From contig NZ_CANLCI010000001.1 in the NCBI RefSeq assembly GCF_947489035.1, positions 1-64,000 on the forward strand: a stretch of 64,000 bases of DNA, written 5' to 3'. A program made the translations under genes and the position numbers. The notes under the pieces are model-generated. The model did not search any database and was not told the DNA's origin. It saw nothing but the letters and a program-made list of their open reading frames with translations. Origin of the DNA: an uncultured Ferrimonas sp. (GTDB taxonomy: Bacteria > Pseudomonadota > Gammaproteobacteria > Enterobacterales > Shewanellaceae). The number at the start of each line of letters is the position of its first letter. Position 1 is the stretch's first letter. Below are positions 52,924 to 61,722 of the stretch, one piece after another.

Positions 52924-54078
52924 TCACCCGATCCGCAACCATAATTCCGCGCTAAACCACAGCAACGCCAACCAACGTGCGGGTTCAAGCCAAGCCCAGA
53001 TCCGCCGCCCTTCAAACAAAACGTTGATCACCACCACCGATCCCAGCACCAGTATTAGCCCCACCATTGCGGTGCCCACGCTCAGCTGCGGCGCCAACCA
53101 CACCAAGGGCAACAGCAGCTGCATCAACGCCAACATCGACACCGCCGCATAGAAACGAGCGCCTTGGCTGGTGGCGGGATCAAACTTAGCGCGGTTGCCA
53201 CAGCCATCGTGTTGCTGAGCCACCGCATGTTCATCCGCGGCGAGGCAATCGGCTGGGCGCCACCCCGTTGGCATCCACCACAGTCGCACTTTGTCCCAGT
53301 TTCGGCGGGTGTTGATGCTGTCCTGCGCCAACATCTGCCAATGCTGCAGGTTCGCCTTGATCGGGTTAAAGGTATCCAGTGGCTTGGTGGTGCCGTAGTG
53401 GCAAGGCTCCGTCGCTAATTCTGGCTGCCAACTGCCAAACAACCGATCCCAAATCACTAAGGTGCCGCCGTAGTTACGATCCACATAGAGGGGATTTTTA
53501 GCGTGATGCACCCGGTGGCTGGATGGGGTAGAGAAGATCCCTTCCAGCAACGGAATGCGCTGAATCAGCTGCGTATGCAGCCAAAATTGATAGGCTTTCA
53601 GCAGCACAAATTGCAGTAAAAACAACAGCGGGGGGCAACCCAGTAACGCCAGCGGCAGATAAAACACCCAAGAGAACGCGTACTGAAAGGCGCTTTGGCG
53701 CAGTGCCGTGGTTAGGTTGAACTCTTCACTTTGGTGATGGCCCACATGGGCGCCCCACAGCAGGTTGATGGCGTGCGCGCAGCGGTGAAAACCGTAGTAA
53801 CACAGATCCACCCCCAAAAAGAACAACAGCCACGTAAACGGCGAATCAATGCTGAAGTCAAACAGCCGATGTTGCTCAAACAGGTAGATAAATGCTGCGA
53901 ACGTGAGGCCTTTTAGAAGCGCATCCGACACCAACAGTAAACTGCCCATGGATAAGCTGGCCACGCTGTCATTAAGCCGGTGCAGCGGTCGTTGCTTCTG
54001 TCTGGCCGCCCACCATTCCAGCGCCATCAGCAGTAAAAACAGTGGGATAGCCAGTGCGCTGTAGTTGTATTCACCCAT
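52924..54078 (-). CDS. Sterol desaturase / fatty acid hydroxylase family protein
   Basis: A 384-residue membrane protein with the eight-His di-iron motif of the family: HRCAH, HVGHHQ and HRVHHAKN. Such enzymes hydroxylate or desaturate lipids with O2. The C-terminal third is an added domain with two to three more helices (LMQLLLPLVWLA), seen in a subset of members. Substrate unknown. Convergent with nqrM. Confidence 0.88.
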   Translation of the reverse strand: MGEYNYSALAIPLFLLLMALEWWAARQKQRPLHRLNDSVASLSMGSLLLVSDALLKGLTFAAFIYLFEQHRLFDFSIDSPFTWLLFFLGVDLCYYGFHRCAHAINLLWGAHVGHHQSEEFNLTTALRQSAFQYAFSWVFYLPLALLGCPPLLFLLQFVLLKAYQFWLHTQLIQRIPLLEGIFSTPSSHRVHHAKNPLYVDRNYGGTLVIWDRLFGSWQPELATEPCHYGTTKPLDTFNPIKANLQHWQMLAQDSINTRRNWDKVRLWWMPTGWRPADCLAADEHAVAQQHDGCGNRAKFDPATSQGARFYAAVSMLALMQLLLPLVWLAPQLSVGTAMVGLILVLGSVVVINVLFEGRRIWAWLEPARWLALLWFSAELWLRIG

Positions 54079-54258
54079 GGGTTACGTCCCTGCATTGTGT
54101 GCCATTAATGGGTAAAAACCTGCCAGAAATGGCGCTGTATCACTAGCCATTTTGTCACCCACGTAGCCAGCGCCTTACACAGGCTTACCTGCCCTTACCT
54201 TTTTTTCACATTGGAGTTGATAGCCTCTTCGAATTGTTTTCATCTTTGGTCCCGCCCC

Positions 54259-54642
54259 ATGAACACCACTGAACACCTCTCTGGCAAGCCTGGCTACACT
54301 GGGCTTATTCGCATCATCAAAGCCTCTGGCTACTCTTGGAATGGCCTGAAAGCGGCCTTTAAATTTGAAGCGGCCGTGCGCCAAGAAGCGCTGCTGCTAC
54401 TGCTGGGCAGTGGCGTTGCCATCAGCTTAAAGCAGCCACTTATCGAAACCTTTTTAATGATTGCCGTGCTGGTGTTGGTGCTCATTGTCGAGCTGCTCAA
54501 TTCCGCCATTGAAGCCACCGTGGATCGGATCGGCGTAGATCATCACCCCTTAAGTGGCCGCGCCAAAGACATTGGCTCTGCTGCGGTGTTTGTGGCGCTG
54601 CTGTTTGCCGCAATAACCTGGGCGGTGATGCTGTTATGTTGA
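54259..54642 (+). CDS. dgkA: Diacylglycerol kinase
   Basis: A 127-residue three-helix membrane enzyme that converts diacylglycerol to phosphatidic acid with ATP. GLKAAFKFEAAVRQE contains the catalytic Glu, and ELLNSAIEATVDR is the signature motif. ATG at 54259 fits the usual length. Its last seven bases overlap the start of eptA, pairing the two genes in translation and metabolism. Confidence 0.95.
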   Translation: MNTTEHLSGKPGYTGLIRIIKASGYSWNGLKAAFKFEAAVRQEALLLLLGSGVAISLKQPLIETFLMIAVLVLVLIVELLNSAIEATVDRIGVDHHPLSGRAKDIGSAAVFVALLFAAITWAVMLLC

Positions 54643-56249
54643 TCAAGCAGAAATTGTCGCTGTGCAGCAGCTCGCTGGTTATGTTGATGGCGCTCTACTT
54701 TGGCGTGGTTTTAAACTTCCCATTAACCAGCAAGTTCTATCAGTTGGCACAGCAATCTGGGGATCCGACTTTTGCCCTGACCGCACCGCTGTTGCTCGCC
54801 GCCGCCTTTGGGGTGATCTTCTCGCTGGTTAACGTGCCCCTGATCCGCAAGCCGCTGTATGCCTTGCTGCTGCTCAGTTCCGCCACGGCGGCCTTTGCCA
54901 CTTACCAATATGGGGTGGTGTTCGATTACGGCATGATCGAAAACGTATTTGAAACCCACAGCAGCGAAGCGGCCGCTTACCTTAATGCTCGTTCGGTGTT
55001 CTTCACTTTGGTGTTTGGGCTGCTGCCTGCCCTACTGTTAACGCGGGTACGCATAACAAAACAAAAACCGATGACCGAGCTGCTGCAGCGCACGCTGGTA
55101 TTGGCAGTCAGCGTGGTGGTTATCGCCATTATTGCGGCGGCATTTTATAAAAATTACGCCGCCATTGGCCGTAATAACAGCTACCTCAATAAGATGATCA
55201 ACCCATCCCACATCTACAACAGCGTTAAGTACATCAACCAAAACTACCTCAGCACCGCACTGCCCTACCGCCCGCTCGGAGAAGACGCCACCGTAATTGC
55301 CCCGAGCAACGGCAAACCCAATTTAACGATATTGGTGGTGGGTGAAACCGCCCGCGCGGCCAACATGCAGTACAACGGTTACCCCCGTGCCACCAACCCA
55401 TTTACCCAGTCGTTGGGCATGTTGGCGTTTCAAGATGTCAGCAGTTGCGGTACCGCAACGGCGCACTCCTTGCCGTGCATGTTTTCCAATTTGGATCGCA
55501 ACCAATACGACAAGCGCCAAGCCAACAGCCAAGACAATGCCTTGGATGTGATCAGCCACACTGGGCGCAAGGTGGTGTGGATTGATAACGATGGCGGCGA
55601 TAAAAACGTGGCTAAAAACATCAGCCTAGTGAAACCGGATCCGCAGCAATACCCGCAGTATTGCAATGGTGGCAGCTGCTACGACGCGGTGATGCTGCCG
55701 GAGCTAGAACAGCAATTGGCACAAAATAATGGCGAGGATCTGCTGCTGGCGATGCACGTAATTGGCAGCCATGGGCCCACTTACCATCAACGTTTCCCAC
55801 CGGAGTTTGAACGCTTTAGCCCATCCTGCAATCGCAGTGACATTGAAAATTGCAGCGACGAGGAGATCGTCAACGTGTACGACAACACCATCGCGTACAC
55901 CGATTACATCTTGGCTCAGCTTATTCAACGTTTGCAGCAGTTAAATCAGCAGTACAACGTGGCGCTGATGTACATTTCTGATCATGGTGAATCCTTAGGC
56001 GAGAATGGCCTCTATTTGCATGGCACCCCCTACGCACTGGCGCCATCCACTCAAACGCAGGTGCCTTGGTTGCTGTGGATGGATCCGGCGTTCAGCCGCA
56101 GCTACGGCATCGATCGCCAATGCCTTGCCCAGCAGCGTAATCAGCCACTGTCTCACGACAACCTGTTCCATACCCTGATAAGCCTTGCTGGGGTGCAATC
56201 GAGCGTGGTTGACTCAAGCAAGGATCTGTTCAGCGGTTGCCGCAACTGA
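54636..56249 (+). CDS. eptA: Lipid A phosphoethanolamine transferase (EptA/MCR type)
   Basis: A 537-residue protein with five N-terminal membrane helices and a periplasmic alkaline-phosphatase-like domain. Motifs: VVGETARA (zinc Glu), SCGTATAHSLPCMFS with the nucleophile at Thr275, ISDHGESLGE (Asp-His zinc ligands) and further Cys pairs for disulphides. It moves phosphoethanolamine from phosphatidylethanolamine to lipid A, lowering binding of polymyxins; the by-product diacylglycerol is the substrate of the overlapping dgkA. This neighbourhood also surrounds some mobile mcr genes. Identity to any mcr gene cannot be judged here. Confidence 0.92.
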   Translation: MLIKQKLSLCSSSLVMLMALYFGVVLNFPLTSKFYQLAQQSGDPTFALTAPLLLAAAFGVIFSLVNVPLIRKPLYALLLLSSATAAFATYQYGVVFDYGMIENVFETHSSEAAAYLNARSVFFTLVFGLLPALLLTRVRITKQKPMTELLQRTLVLAVSVVVIAIIAAAFYKNYAAIGRNNSYLNKMINPSHIYNSVKYINQNYLSTALPYRPLGEDATVIAPSNGKPNLTILVVGETARAANMQYNGYPRATNPFTQSLGMLAFQDVSSCGTATAHSLPCMFSNLDRNQYDKRQANSQDNALDVISHTGRKVVWIDNDGGDKNVAKNISLVKPDPQQYPQYCNGGSCYDAVMLPELEQQLAQNNGEDLLLAMHVIGSHGPTYHQRFPPEFERFSPSCNRSDIENCSDEEIVNVYDNTIAYTDYILAQLIQRLQQLNQQYNVALMYISDHGESLGENGLYLHGTPYALAPSTQTQVPWLLWMDPAFSRSYGIDRQCLAQQRNQPLSHDNLFHTLISLAGVQSSVVDSSKDLFSGCRN

Positions 56250-56303
56250 TCCCAACGGCCCCAGCCTAAATTAGCGCGTTATAACGGTTGCCGCCGCAAC
56301 AAC

Positions 56304-56330
56304 AACGGGCCCGAATTACTCGGGCCCGTT
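56304..56330 (+). terminator. Terminator of dgkA-eptA
   Basis: AACGGGCCCG and its complement around a seven-base loop, 55 bases past the eptA stop. The T run is poor, so strength is uncertain. Confidence 0.6.
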
Positions 56331-56334
56331 ATCG

Positions 56335-56751
56335 TTAAAACTCGTGGTTCATTTTGCTTAAACAACGCAGCAGCAGCCGCTGCTCGTCGCCATCAAGGTT
56401 GGCGCACAAATCCACCGTAAGCTGATGATGCAGCGCATCGTGTTGTTGATACATCACTTCGCCCTTAGGGGTCAGTTCCACCAAAATCGAGCGCCGATCC
56501 GATTCGTGAGGGCGGCGCCGAACCAGCTCCGCCGCCACCATCTTATCCACCTGCACCGTTAAGGTGCCGGTGGTTATCGCCATCTTTTCCGCCAGCTCCT
56601 TCATCCGCATCGCGCCGTGGATCCCCAGCAGTTCGATGGTGTGCACCTGCGATAATGACACGCCAATCTCCTTCACCACCGAGTGCTCCCACGAAGACAG
56701 TTTTTCGTAAAATTCGATGATGGCGTGGTTCAGCTGATGCAGATCGGGCAT
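56335..56751 (-). CDS. MarR family transcriptional regulator
   Basis: A 138-residue winged-helix dimer regulator: MKELAEKMAITTGTLTVQVDKMVAAELV is the helix-turn-helix and RRPHESDRRSILVELT the wing. It starts 16 bases after the transporter gene on the same strand, so they share an operon, and repeated sites upstream of that operon suggest autoregulation. Signal unknown, possibly the metal carried. Confidence 0.92.
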   Translation of the reverse strand: MPDLHQLNHAIIEFYEKLSSWEHSVVKEIGVSLSQVHTIELLGIHGAMRMKELAEKMAITTGTLTVQVDKMVAAELVRRRPHESDRRSILVELTPKGEVMYQQHDALHHQLTVDLCANLDGDEQRLLLRCLSKMNHEF

Positions 56752-56767
56752 GGTTTCTCTCTAACGG

Positions 56768-57538
56768 TTAAACAAGGTAATCAACGACAATAGTGTAACT
56801 GCCAAAGGCGATGGTCAGCACCCCCACCGAACGCATAATCAGTGGCTCGACCCACGGTTTTTGCAATTGACGCATGGCATTGGTGGCACGGTAGATGGCG
56901 TAGATCACCGCCGCCATGCTCACCCCTGTGCCTAAGGCGTAAATCGCAAACACCGCGACCGAATTGGCGGCGCTGGCAGAATTGATGGCGTAAGAGTACA
57001 TCAATGCCACCGTTGGGCAGGGCACGATCATATTCACAAAACCGATGGAAGCCAAACCCCACACCGTGGCACTGCGCTTGTTGCTGGCTTTGCTGTGGTG
57101 ATGATCGTGGTGATGCTCGTGGCCGTGACCCTGGCCGTGCCCATGTTGATGGTGGGATGCGTGACTGTGCCCGTGGTTATGAGCATGCCCGTGGTCGTGG
57201 TCGTGGTCGTGGTCGTGAGAATGCAACAGGTGCGGCCGCCACAACAGGATCGCCCCCAAGCTGATGATGATCACCGCCGTCACCAGATCCGTCACCACCA
57301 AAACCTGTGGCGGCAAACCCGCAGACAACAACCCCAAGGCCAAGCCAATGGCCAAACAACCGGCAGTGGTTCCCAGAATAAAGGCGCTGGTTAAGCGAAA
57401 CACTCGTTTGCCGTCGCGACTGCCCGCCACAAACGGGGCCAACACCAACCACGAATGGCCGCAGGGGTTAACCCCATGCACCAAGCCCAGCAGCAAACTG
57501 CTTTGCAACGCCAAATAAAACATCGTGTCTAACTGCAT
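56768..57538 (-). CDS. His-rich transition-metal efflux transporter (NicO/RcnA-like)
   Basis: A 256-residue membrane protein with six helices. The first helix ends in HGVNPCGHS, and a long cytoplasmic loop (about residues 108-158) is almost entirely His, Asp and Gly (HDHDHDHDHGHAH), typical of nickel/cobalt transporters such as RcnA. MIVPCPTVALM is the second family motif. Ni, Co or a related metal is the likely cargo. ATG at 57538 is preferred to GTG at 57547. It leads an operon with the MarR gene. Confidence 0.85.
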   Translation of the reverse strand: MQLDTMFYLALQSSLLLGLVHGVNPCGHSWLVLAPFVAGSRDGKRVFRLTSAFILGTTAGCLAIGLALGLLSAGLPPQVLVVTDLVTAVIIISLGAILLWRPHLLHSHDHDHDHDHGHAHNHGHSHASHHQHGHGQGHGHEHHHDHHHSKASNKRSATVWGLASIGFVNMIVPCPTVALMYSYAINSASAANSVAVFAIYALGTGVSMAAVIYAIYRATNAMRQLQKPWVEPLIMRSVGVLTIAFGSYTIVVDYLV

Positions 57539-57553
57539 CGGTATCACTCATTT

Positions 57554-57630
57554 AGTTTGATTTTCAAAGAACCTTAAATTCAAGTAGTTTGACCATCAAG
57601 CTAAATTAACGGCAAATGAGAATAGTTTGA
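57554..57630 (-). promoter_or_regulatory. Repeated AGTTTGA operator candidates
   Basis: TTTGA-TTT-TCAAA (57556-57568) and TTTGA-CCA-TCAAG (57588-57600) are two similar inverted repeats with centres 32 bp apart, and a third AGTTTGA half-site lies at 57624-57630. They fill the region right before the transporter start, as expected for MarR dimers. Confidence 0.7.
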
Positions 57631-57824
57631 AATAGATCATAATTAGCGCCTGTTCCGATGGTTAGCTAAACAATTCCCCCCTTAATAAGTTGTTGTTGCC
57701 GCACACCGCAGCTGCCATCGGCGTTACCAACTTGCCGTTAGCGCAACATTATTTGATCTCACCCCCCTACCTACATTAACCGTTGTGACACACTGCAATT
57801 ACCGCAATCAACCGGATCTGTGTC

Positions 57825-58331
57825 ATGAACCACGTTACCGTTTCAGCGATTCAAATCGATGACATTGAACCGCTTCACGCCGCCTTAAGCGCCGTGATTT
57901 CAGAGCGAAAATTCATGCAAACCCTTGAGCCACCACCGCTGAAGAACATCAGCGACTTTGTGCGGCTCAACATTGAACAGCAACACGCCCAATTCGTTGC
58001 TTATGTGGATAACCGCTTAATTGGCTGGTGCGACATTGTGCCACACACGCCCCCTTCCCAAGCGCACATCGGTTACATGGGCATGGGGATCATTCAAGGT
58101 TATCGCGGCCAAGGGATCGGCCAACGGCTGCTACAAAGAGCGATTGAACATGCGTTTTCCCGCGGTTTAACGCGGCTTGAATTAGAGGTGTTCGCCAACA
58201 ACCACGCGGCCATTGCCATGTACCAAAAGCTGGGGTTTGAAATTGAAGGGCGTAAGCGTTTTGGCCGAAAGATCGATCAGAACTACCTCGATATTTTACT
58301 GATGGCGCGCTACCACCCGTCGATAATTTAA
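57825..58331 (+). CDS. GNAT family N-acetyltransferase
   Basis: A 168-residue acetyltransferase with the acetyl-CoA loop QGYRGQGIGQRLL and LGFEIEGRKRFGRK, similar to RimJ/RimL and spermidine/peptide acetyltransferases. Acceptor unknown. Its ribosome site is weak (GGATCTG). Confidence 0.9.
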   Translation: MNHVTVSAIQIDDIEPLHAALSAVISERKFMQTLEPPPLKNISDFVRLNIEQQHAQFVAYVDNRLIGWCDIVPHTPPSQAHIGYMGMGIIQGYRGQGIGQRLLQRAIEHAFSRGLTRLELEVFANNHAAIAMYQKLGFEIEGRKRFGRKIDQNYLDILLMARYHPSII

Positions 58332-58397
58332 TCGTTTGGTCATTGCTTCTGACTGAAAACGCTGATTTAGTGAATAAATTCACAAGGAGGATCAGCT

Positions 58398-60038
58398 TTG
58401 GCCTACAGCAATAAGCACCGCACGCACCAAGTGACCAACCAGCCAACGGCGTTATCGGATTTTAATGCTTATCACAGCGATCCCATCTTGCAGCACTACG
58501 TTGCCGCCTTTGGTGGCAGCTGGGGCCAGCATCAATTAGGCCATTACGGCAAGCTGGTGGGCGGTTTATTGCAGCAAGCGGGCTTCAATGCCAATGCCAA
58601 TAAGCCCGAATTTCAAAGTCACGATCGTTTTGGCCACCGCATTGATCAAATCAATTACCACCCGGATTATCACCTGCTGATGCAAAGCGCCATTGACGCC
58701 GGCCACCACAGCCTGCCGTGGCGGGATCCCCGTTGTGGCGCCCATGTGGTGCGAGCGGCAATGGAATACCTGCACACCCAAGCGGATCCCGGCAGCGGTT
58801 GCCCACTGACCATGACCTTTGCCTCGGTGCCCGCCATTAAGCACAACCCGGCACTGGCGAAGCTGTGGCTGCCAAAAATCACCGCCAACGTCTACGATCC
58901 CCGCAATCTGCCCTTTTACCAAAAACAGGGGCTGACCATTGGCATGGCGATGACCGAAAAACAGGGCGGCTCTGATGTGCGCGCCAACAGCACCAGCGCC
59001 GCCGGCCTTGGTGACATCGACGGCCTTGCCAGCTACGAATTAACCGGCCACAAATGGTTTTGCTCGGCGCCGATGTGCGATGCCTTTTTAGTGTTGGCCT
59101 ACATCGGCGAGCAACTGAGCTGCTTTTTGGTGCCACGCTGGCGCCCCGACGGCAGTAAAAACCCAATCATTATTCAGCGCTTGAAAAACAAGATGGGCAA
59201 CGTCTCTAACGCCTCGGCCGAGATCGAACTCTTTGCCGCCTTAGGCTGGTTGATTGGCGAGCCTGGCCGTGGGGTGAGCACCATCTTAGAGATGGTGGCA
59301 TTAACCCGCTTTGATTGCATGATGGGCAGTGCCGGCCAGATGAACCAAGCGGTGCGCGAAGCCATGCACCACACCGCGGGTCGCAGCGCCTTTGGCCAGC
59401 CGTTGCAGCAACAGCCACTGATGCAAAACGTATTGGCCGATCTGGCGCTGGAAGCGGAAGCGGCCTTAGCCATTAGTCTGCGCTTAGCCGCTGCGCTGGA
59501 TAACCACGAAACCGAGCTGTTTCGTTTGGGCAGCGCCATTGGCAAATATTGGATCTGCAAACGCACCCCACAGCTAAGTTACGAAGCGTTAGAGTGCGTT
59601 GGCGGGGTGGGTGTGGTGGAAGACAACGTGCTGGCACGGCTGTATCGCGATGCGCCCATCAACGCCATCTGGGAAGGCTCTGGCAATGTGCAGTGCTTGG
59701 ATCTGTTGCGCGCCTGTCGCAACAATCCCGCCAGCCTTAGCGCGTTTACCCACGAAGTAACTCAAGCTCAAGGGCGCGATCCCCATTTTGATGCCGCCCT
59801 GTGCCGCTATCACGCCAGCTTGGAACGCCACTGGGATGAAGGCCAATTGCGGCAGCAGATGGAATCGATGGCGCTGCTGTGGCAGGCCGCTACTTTATTG
59901 CAATACAGCGAGCCCTGGCTGGCACAGCAGTTTTGTCTGGCTCGGCTGCAGCAGCCGTCGGCACTGATGTTTGGTGCCCTGCCGCAACAGATAGAGATGG
60001 CGCGGATCATTGCCCGCGCCACCCCGATACTCGATTAA
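58398..60038 (+). CDS. AidB-like acyl-CoA dehydrogenase family flavoprotein
   Basis: A 546-residue protein close to E. coli AidB in length and motifs: AMTEKQGGSDVRANST (flavin-binding), FDCMMGSAGQMNQAV, and ECVGGVGVVEDN near the C-terminus. AidB binds FAD and DNA and is induced by alkylation damage. The start is TTG at 58398 with a perfect AAGGAGG seven bases upstream; no ATG is nearby. Confidence 0.92.
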   Translation: MAYSNKHRTHQVTNQPTALSDFNAYHSDPILQHYVAAFGGSWGQHQLGHYGKLVGGLLQQAGFNANANKPEFQSHDRFGHRIDQINYHPDYHLLMQSAIDAGHHSLPWRDPRCGAHVVRAAMEYLHTQADPGSGCPLTMTFASVPAIKHNPALAKLWLPKITANVYDPRNLPFYQKQGLTIGMAMTEKQGGSDVRANSTSAAGLGDIDGLASYELTGHKWFCSAPMCDAFLVLAYIGEQLSCFLVPRWRPDGSKNPIIIQRLKNKMGNVSNASAEIELFAALGWLIGEPGRGVSTILEMVALTRFDCMMGSAGQMNQAVREAMHHTAGRSAFGQPLQQQPLMQNVLADLALEAEAALAISLRLAAALDNHETELFRLGSAIGKYWICKRTPQLSYEALECVGGVGVVEDNVLARLYRDAPINAIWEGSGNVQCLDLLRACRNNPASLSAFTHEVTQAQGRDPHFDAALCRYHASLERHWDEGQLRQQMESMALLWQAATLLQYSEPWLAQQFCLARLQQPSALMFGALPQQIEMARIIARATPILD

Positions 60039-60055
60039 GCCGAACTCAGCTCCTT

Positions 60056-60655
60056 TTAGCTTGGCCCAATCGGGCTTAACGGGCATGCGTTAAGCTTTGC
60101 CAGAGGTTGGCTCAGCAGCCGCGGCTTGCGGCTGTTGCAGCAGTTCTTTGCTGGGGTTAACTTCAGCGCCGTTGAACTGCGTGATTCTTGTGTCAGCTTA
60201 GCCCCCAGCTCAGCATGATCACTGCAACCACTGTCGCGACTGCCGCTCTCAGTGCCGCCGCAATCGCCGCCACAGTCACCAGCGCACGCGTGCGCTTTCG
60301 TGGCATGGTTGAGCGATGGTCGCCCTTGGCTGGCGTCAGTCAAGGCGATCAGGTTCGCCCCACCACGGAACAACTGAGCCAGCGCCACGCGACCACGACC
60401 AATCTTGTTCACTTGGTAACCCTGCTGCAGCAGCTGCCCCAGCATGCGCTGCCCCACATTACGGGCATAGATCTGGTTCACTTCAAACTGCTGCAGCCGT
60501 TGCCACAGCACGCCTTTGCCGCTGCAGCCCCTTTGCGCGGCGGGGTTATCGAAAGAGGCCAAGGTGTTGCCTGCGCCATCGAACACACCAAAACTCTTGG
60601 CTTTCTTAAAATGGTTGGCCACCTGGCCGTCATTCATCGGGATCGCGATGTTCAT
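60056..60655 (-). CDS. NifX/NifB-type iron-molybdenum cofactor-binding domain protein
   Basis: A 199-residue protein: residues about 1-110 form the dinitrogenase cofactor-binding fold (MNIAIPMNDGQVANHFKKAKSFGVFDG), followed by a Cys/Gly/Ser-rich region (CAGDCGGDCGG, DSGCSDH) and a basic tail. No nitrogenase genes are near, so it is more likely an iron-sulphur or metal-handling protein. It overlaps the DUF134 gene by 26 bases in an operon. The Cys-rich tail is longer than in plain NifX. Confidence 0.88.
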   Translation of the reverse strand: MNIAIPMNDGQVANHFKKAKSFGVFDGAGNTLASFDNPAAQRGCSGKGVLWQRLQQFEVNQIYARNVGQRMLGQLLQQGYQVNKIGRGRVALAQLFRGGANLIALTDASQGRPSLNHATKAHACAGDCGGDCGGTESGSRDSGCSDHAELGAKLTQESRSSTALKLTPAKNCCNSRKPRLLSQPLAKLNACPLSPIGPS

Positions 60656-60944
60656 CTATTTTCCCCTCACTGGTTTCCATCATTAATGCTTTGCCGTTAG
60701 CCAAACAATCCACCACTTTGCTGCGGGCGGATTTGATGATGTTGGCCAAGGTCTGTCGGGACACTCCCATTTGTTCAGCGGCTTGCCGTTGCTGTAGCCC
60801 GTGCAAATCCACCAACCGCAATGCTTCAAATTCGTCAGGGCTAAGGGGGATCTGCTCAAGGTTTGGCATCGGGATCCCGTTGGGCTTAAAACAGCTATTG
60901 GCGGGACGGCCACACACAGTTCGAGGAATTTTAGGGCGGGACAT
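60630..60944 (-). CDS. DUF134 (UPF0251) helix-turn-helix protein
   Basis: A 104-residue putative DNA-binding protein: RPKIPRTVCGRPANSCFKPNG with conserved Cys, then PDEFEALRLVDLHGLQQRQAAEQMGVSRQTLANI, a sigma-70-region-4-like helix-turn-helix. UPF0251 proteins usually neighbour NifX-type genes. AGGAGG precedes the ATG. Two identical palindromes lie just upstream. Confidence 0.9.
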   Translation of the reverse strand: MSRPKIPRTVCGRPANSCFKPNGIPMPNLEQIPLSPDEFEALRLVDLHGLQQRQAAEQMGVSRQTLANIIKSARSKVVDCLANGKALMMETSEGKIDEHRDPDE

Positions 60945-60957
60945 TCGGCCTCCTATC

Positions 60958-61000
60958 TGGCATATGCCATTAACCATAGCGAAGTTATTGGCATATGCCA
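60958..61000. promoter_or_regulatory. Two identical TGGCATATGCCA palindromes
   Basis: TGGCATATGCCA occurs at 60958-60969 and again at 60989-61000, centres 31 bp apart. A half-like GGCATGTCA lies near 61070. They sit between the DUF134 operon and the divergent haem protein gene and are the natural operator candidates. Confidence 0.85.
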
Positions 61001-61019
61001 GTTATGCAGATCACAACCC

Positions 61020-61045
61020 ACTTAATTAGATTATTCTAATTAAGT
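61020..61045. promoter_or_regulatory. AT-rich perfect palindrome
   Basis: ACTTAATTAGA and its complement with a TTAT centre, 11-bp arms, 48 bases upstream of the ATG of the haem protein. A second and different operator or a promoter-associated element. Confidence 0.6.
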
Positions 61046-61092
61046 TTGTTATTGGTTACGCTAGTGACTGGCATGTCAATTAAGAGGTTTAG

Positions 61093-61722
61093 ATGGATCT
61101 TACTGCTTCGCTAACAGCCGCGGCGCTGCTTGTGGCCACCCCGGTTGCGGCAACTGCGGCTTCAAAAACAGCGCAGGAAACAGCGCCGGAGACCAAGACA
61201 GTCGCCACACTGTCGGCAACAGGGCAACAGCAACTTGAACAGCAGGCGCAACAGCTAATCAAACAGTTTGCTGGCCAGCTAAAGCCGAAACTAAAGCAAG
61301 CATTGCAGGCTGGCAGCCCAACTCAGGCCATTTCGGTTTGTGCCCAGTCGGCACCACAGATCGCCGCACAACTGTCCCGCGACAGTGGCTGGTTAGTGCG
61401 GCGGATCAGCCATAAACCCCGCAATCCGCTGGCGACGCCGGACGACTGGGAACAACAACAGTTGCAGCAATTTGAACAACGGTTATTGGCCGGTGAGCAG
61501 GCAACAAGCGTGACCGCATCAACGCTGCAGCAGCAACACTTTCGCTATCTGCAAGCGCAGTCGGTCGCACCGATGTGTTTACCCTGTCACGGCAACCACA
61601 TCGCCGCCCCAGTTCGAACCGCAGTGGCGCAGCACTACCCCAATGATCTCGCCACCGGCTATCAACTTGGCCAACTGCGGGGGGCATTCAGCTTGTCGAA
61701 GCCGCTGCTGGCAGAGGATTAG
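61093..61722 (+). CDS. DUF3365 periplasmic monohaem protein
   Basis: A 209-residue exported protein: signal (LTAAALLVATPVAATAA), a helical DUF3365 domain, and one haem c motif CLPCH in VAPMCLPCHGNHI. The domain is found in periplasmic sensors and soluble cytochromes; redox or ligand sensing is possible. AGAGG precedes the ATG. Divergent from the DUF134 operon; the last four bases overlap the convergent HD gene. Confidence 0.86.
   Translation: MDLTASLTAAALLVATPVAATAASKTAQETAPETKTVATLSATGQQQLEQQAQQLIKQFAGQLKPKLKQALQAGSPTQAISVCAQSAPQIAAQLSRDSGWLVRRISHKPRNPLATPDDWEQQQLQQFEQRLLAGEQATSVTASTLQQQHFRYLQAQSVAPMCLPCHGNHIAAPVRTAVAQHYPNDLATGYQLGQLRGAFSLSKPLLAED

Noticed and set aside
57180..57225. Tandem GTGGTC repeats as a possible repeat element
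   Set aside because: They are simply the codons of the His/Asp-rich loop of the transporter.
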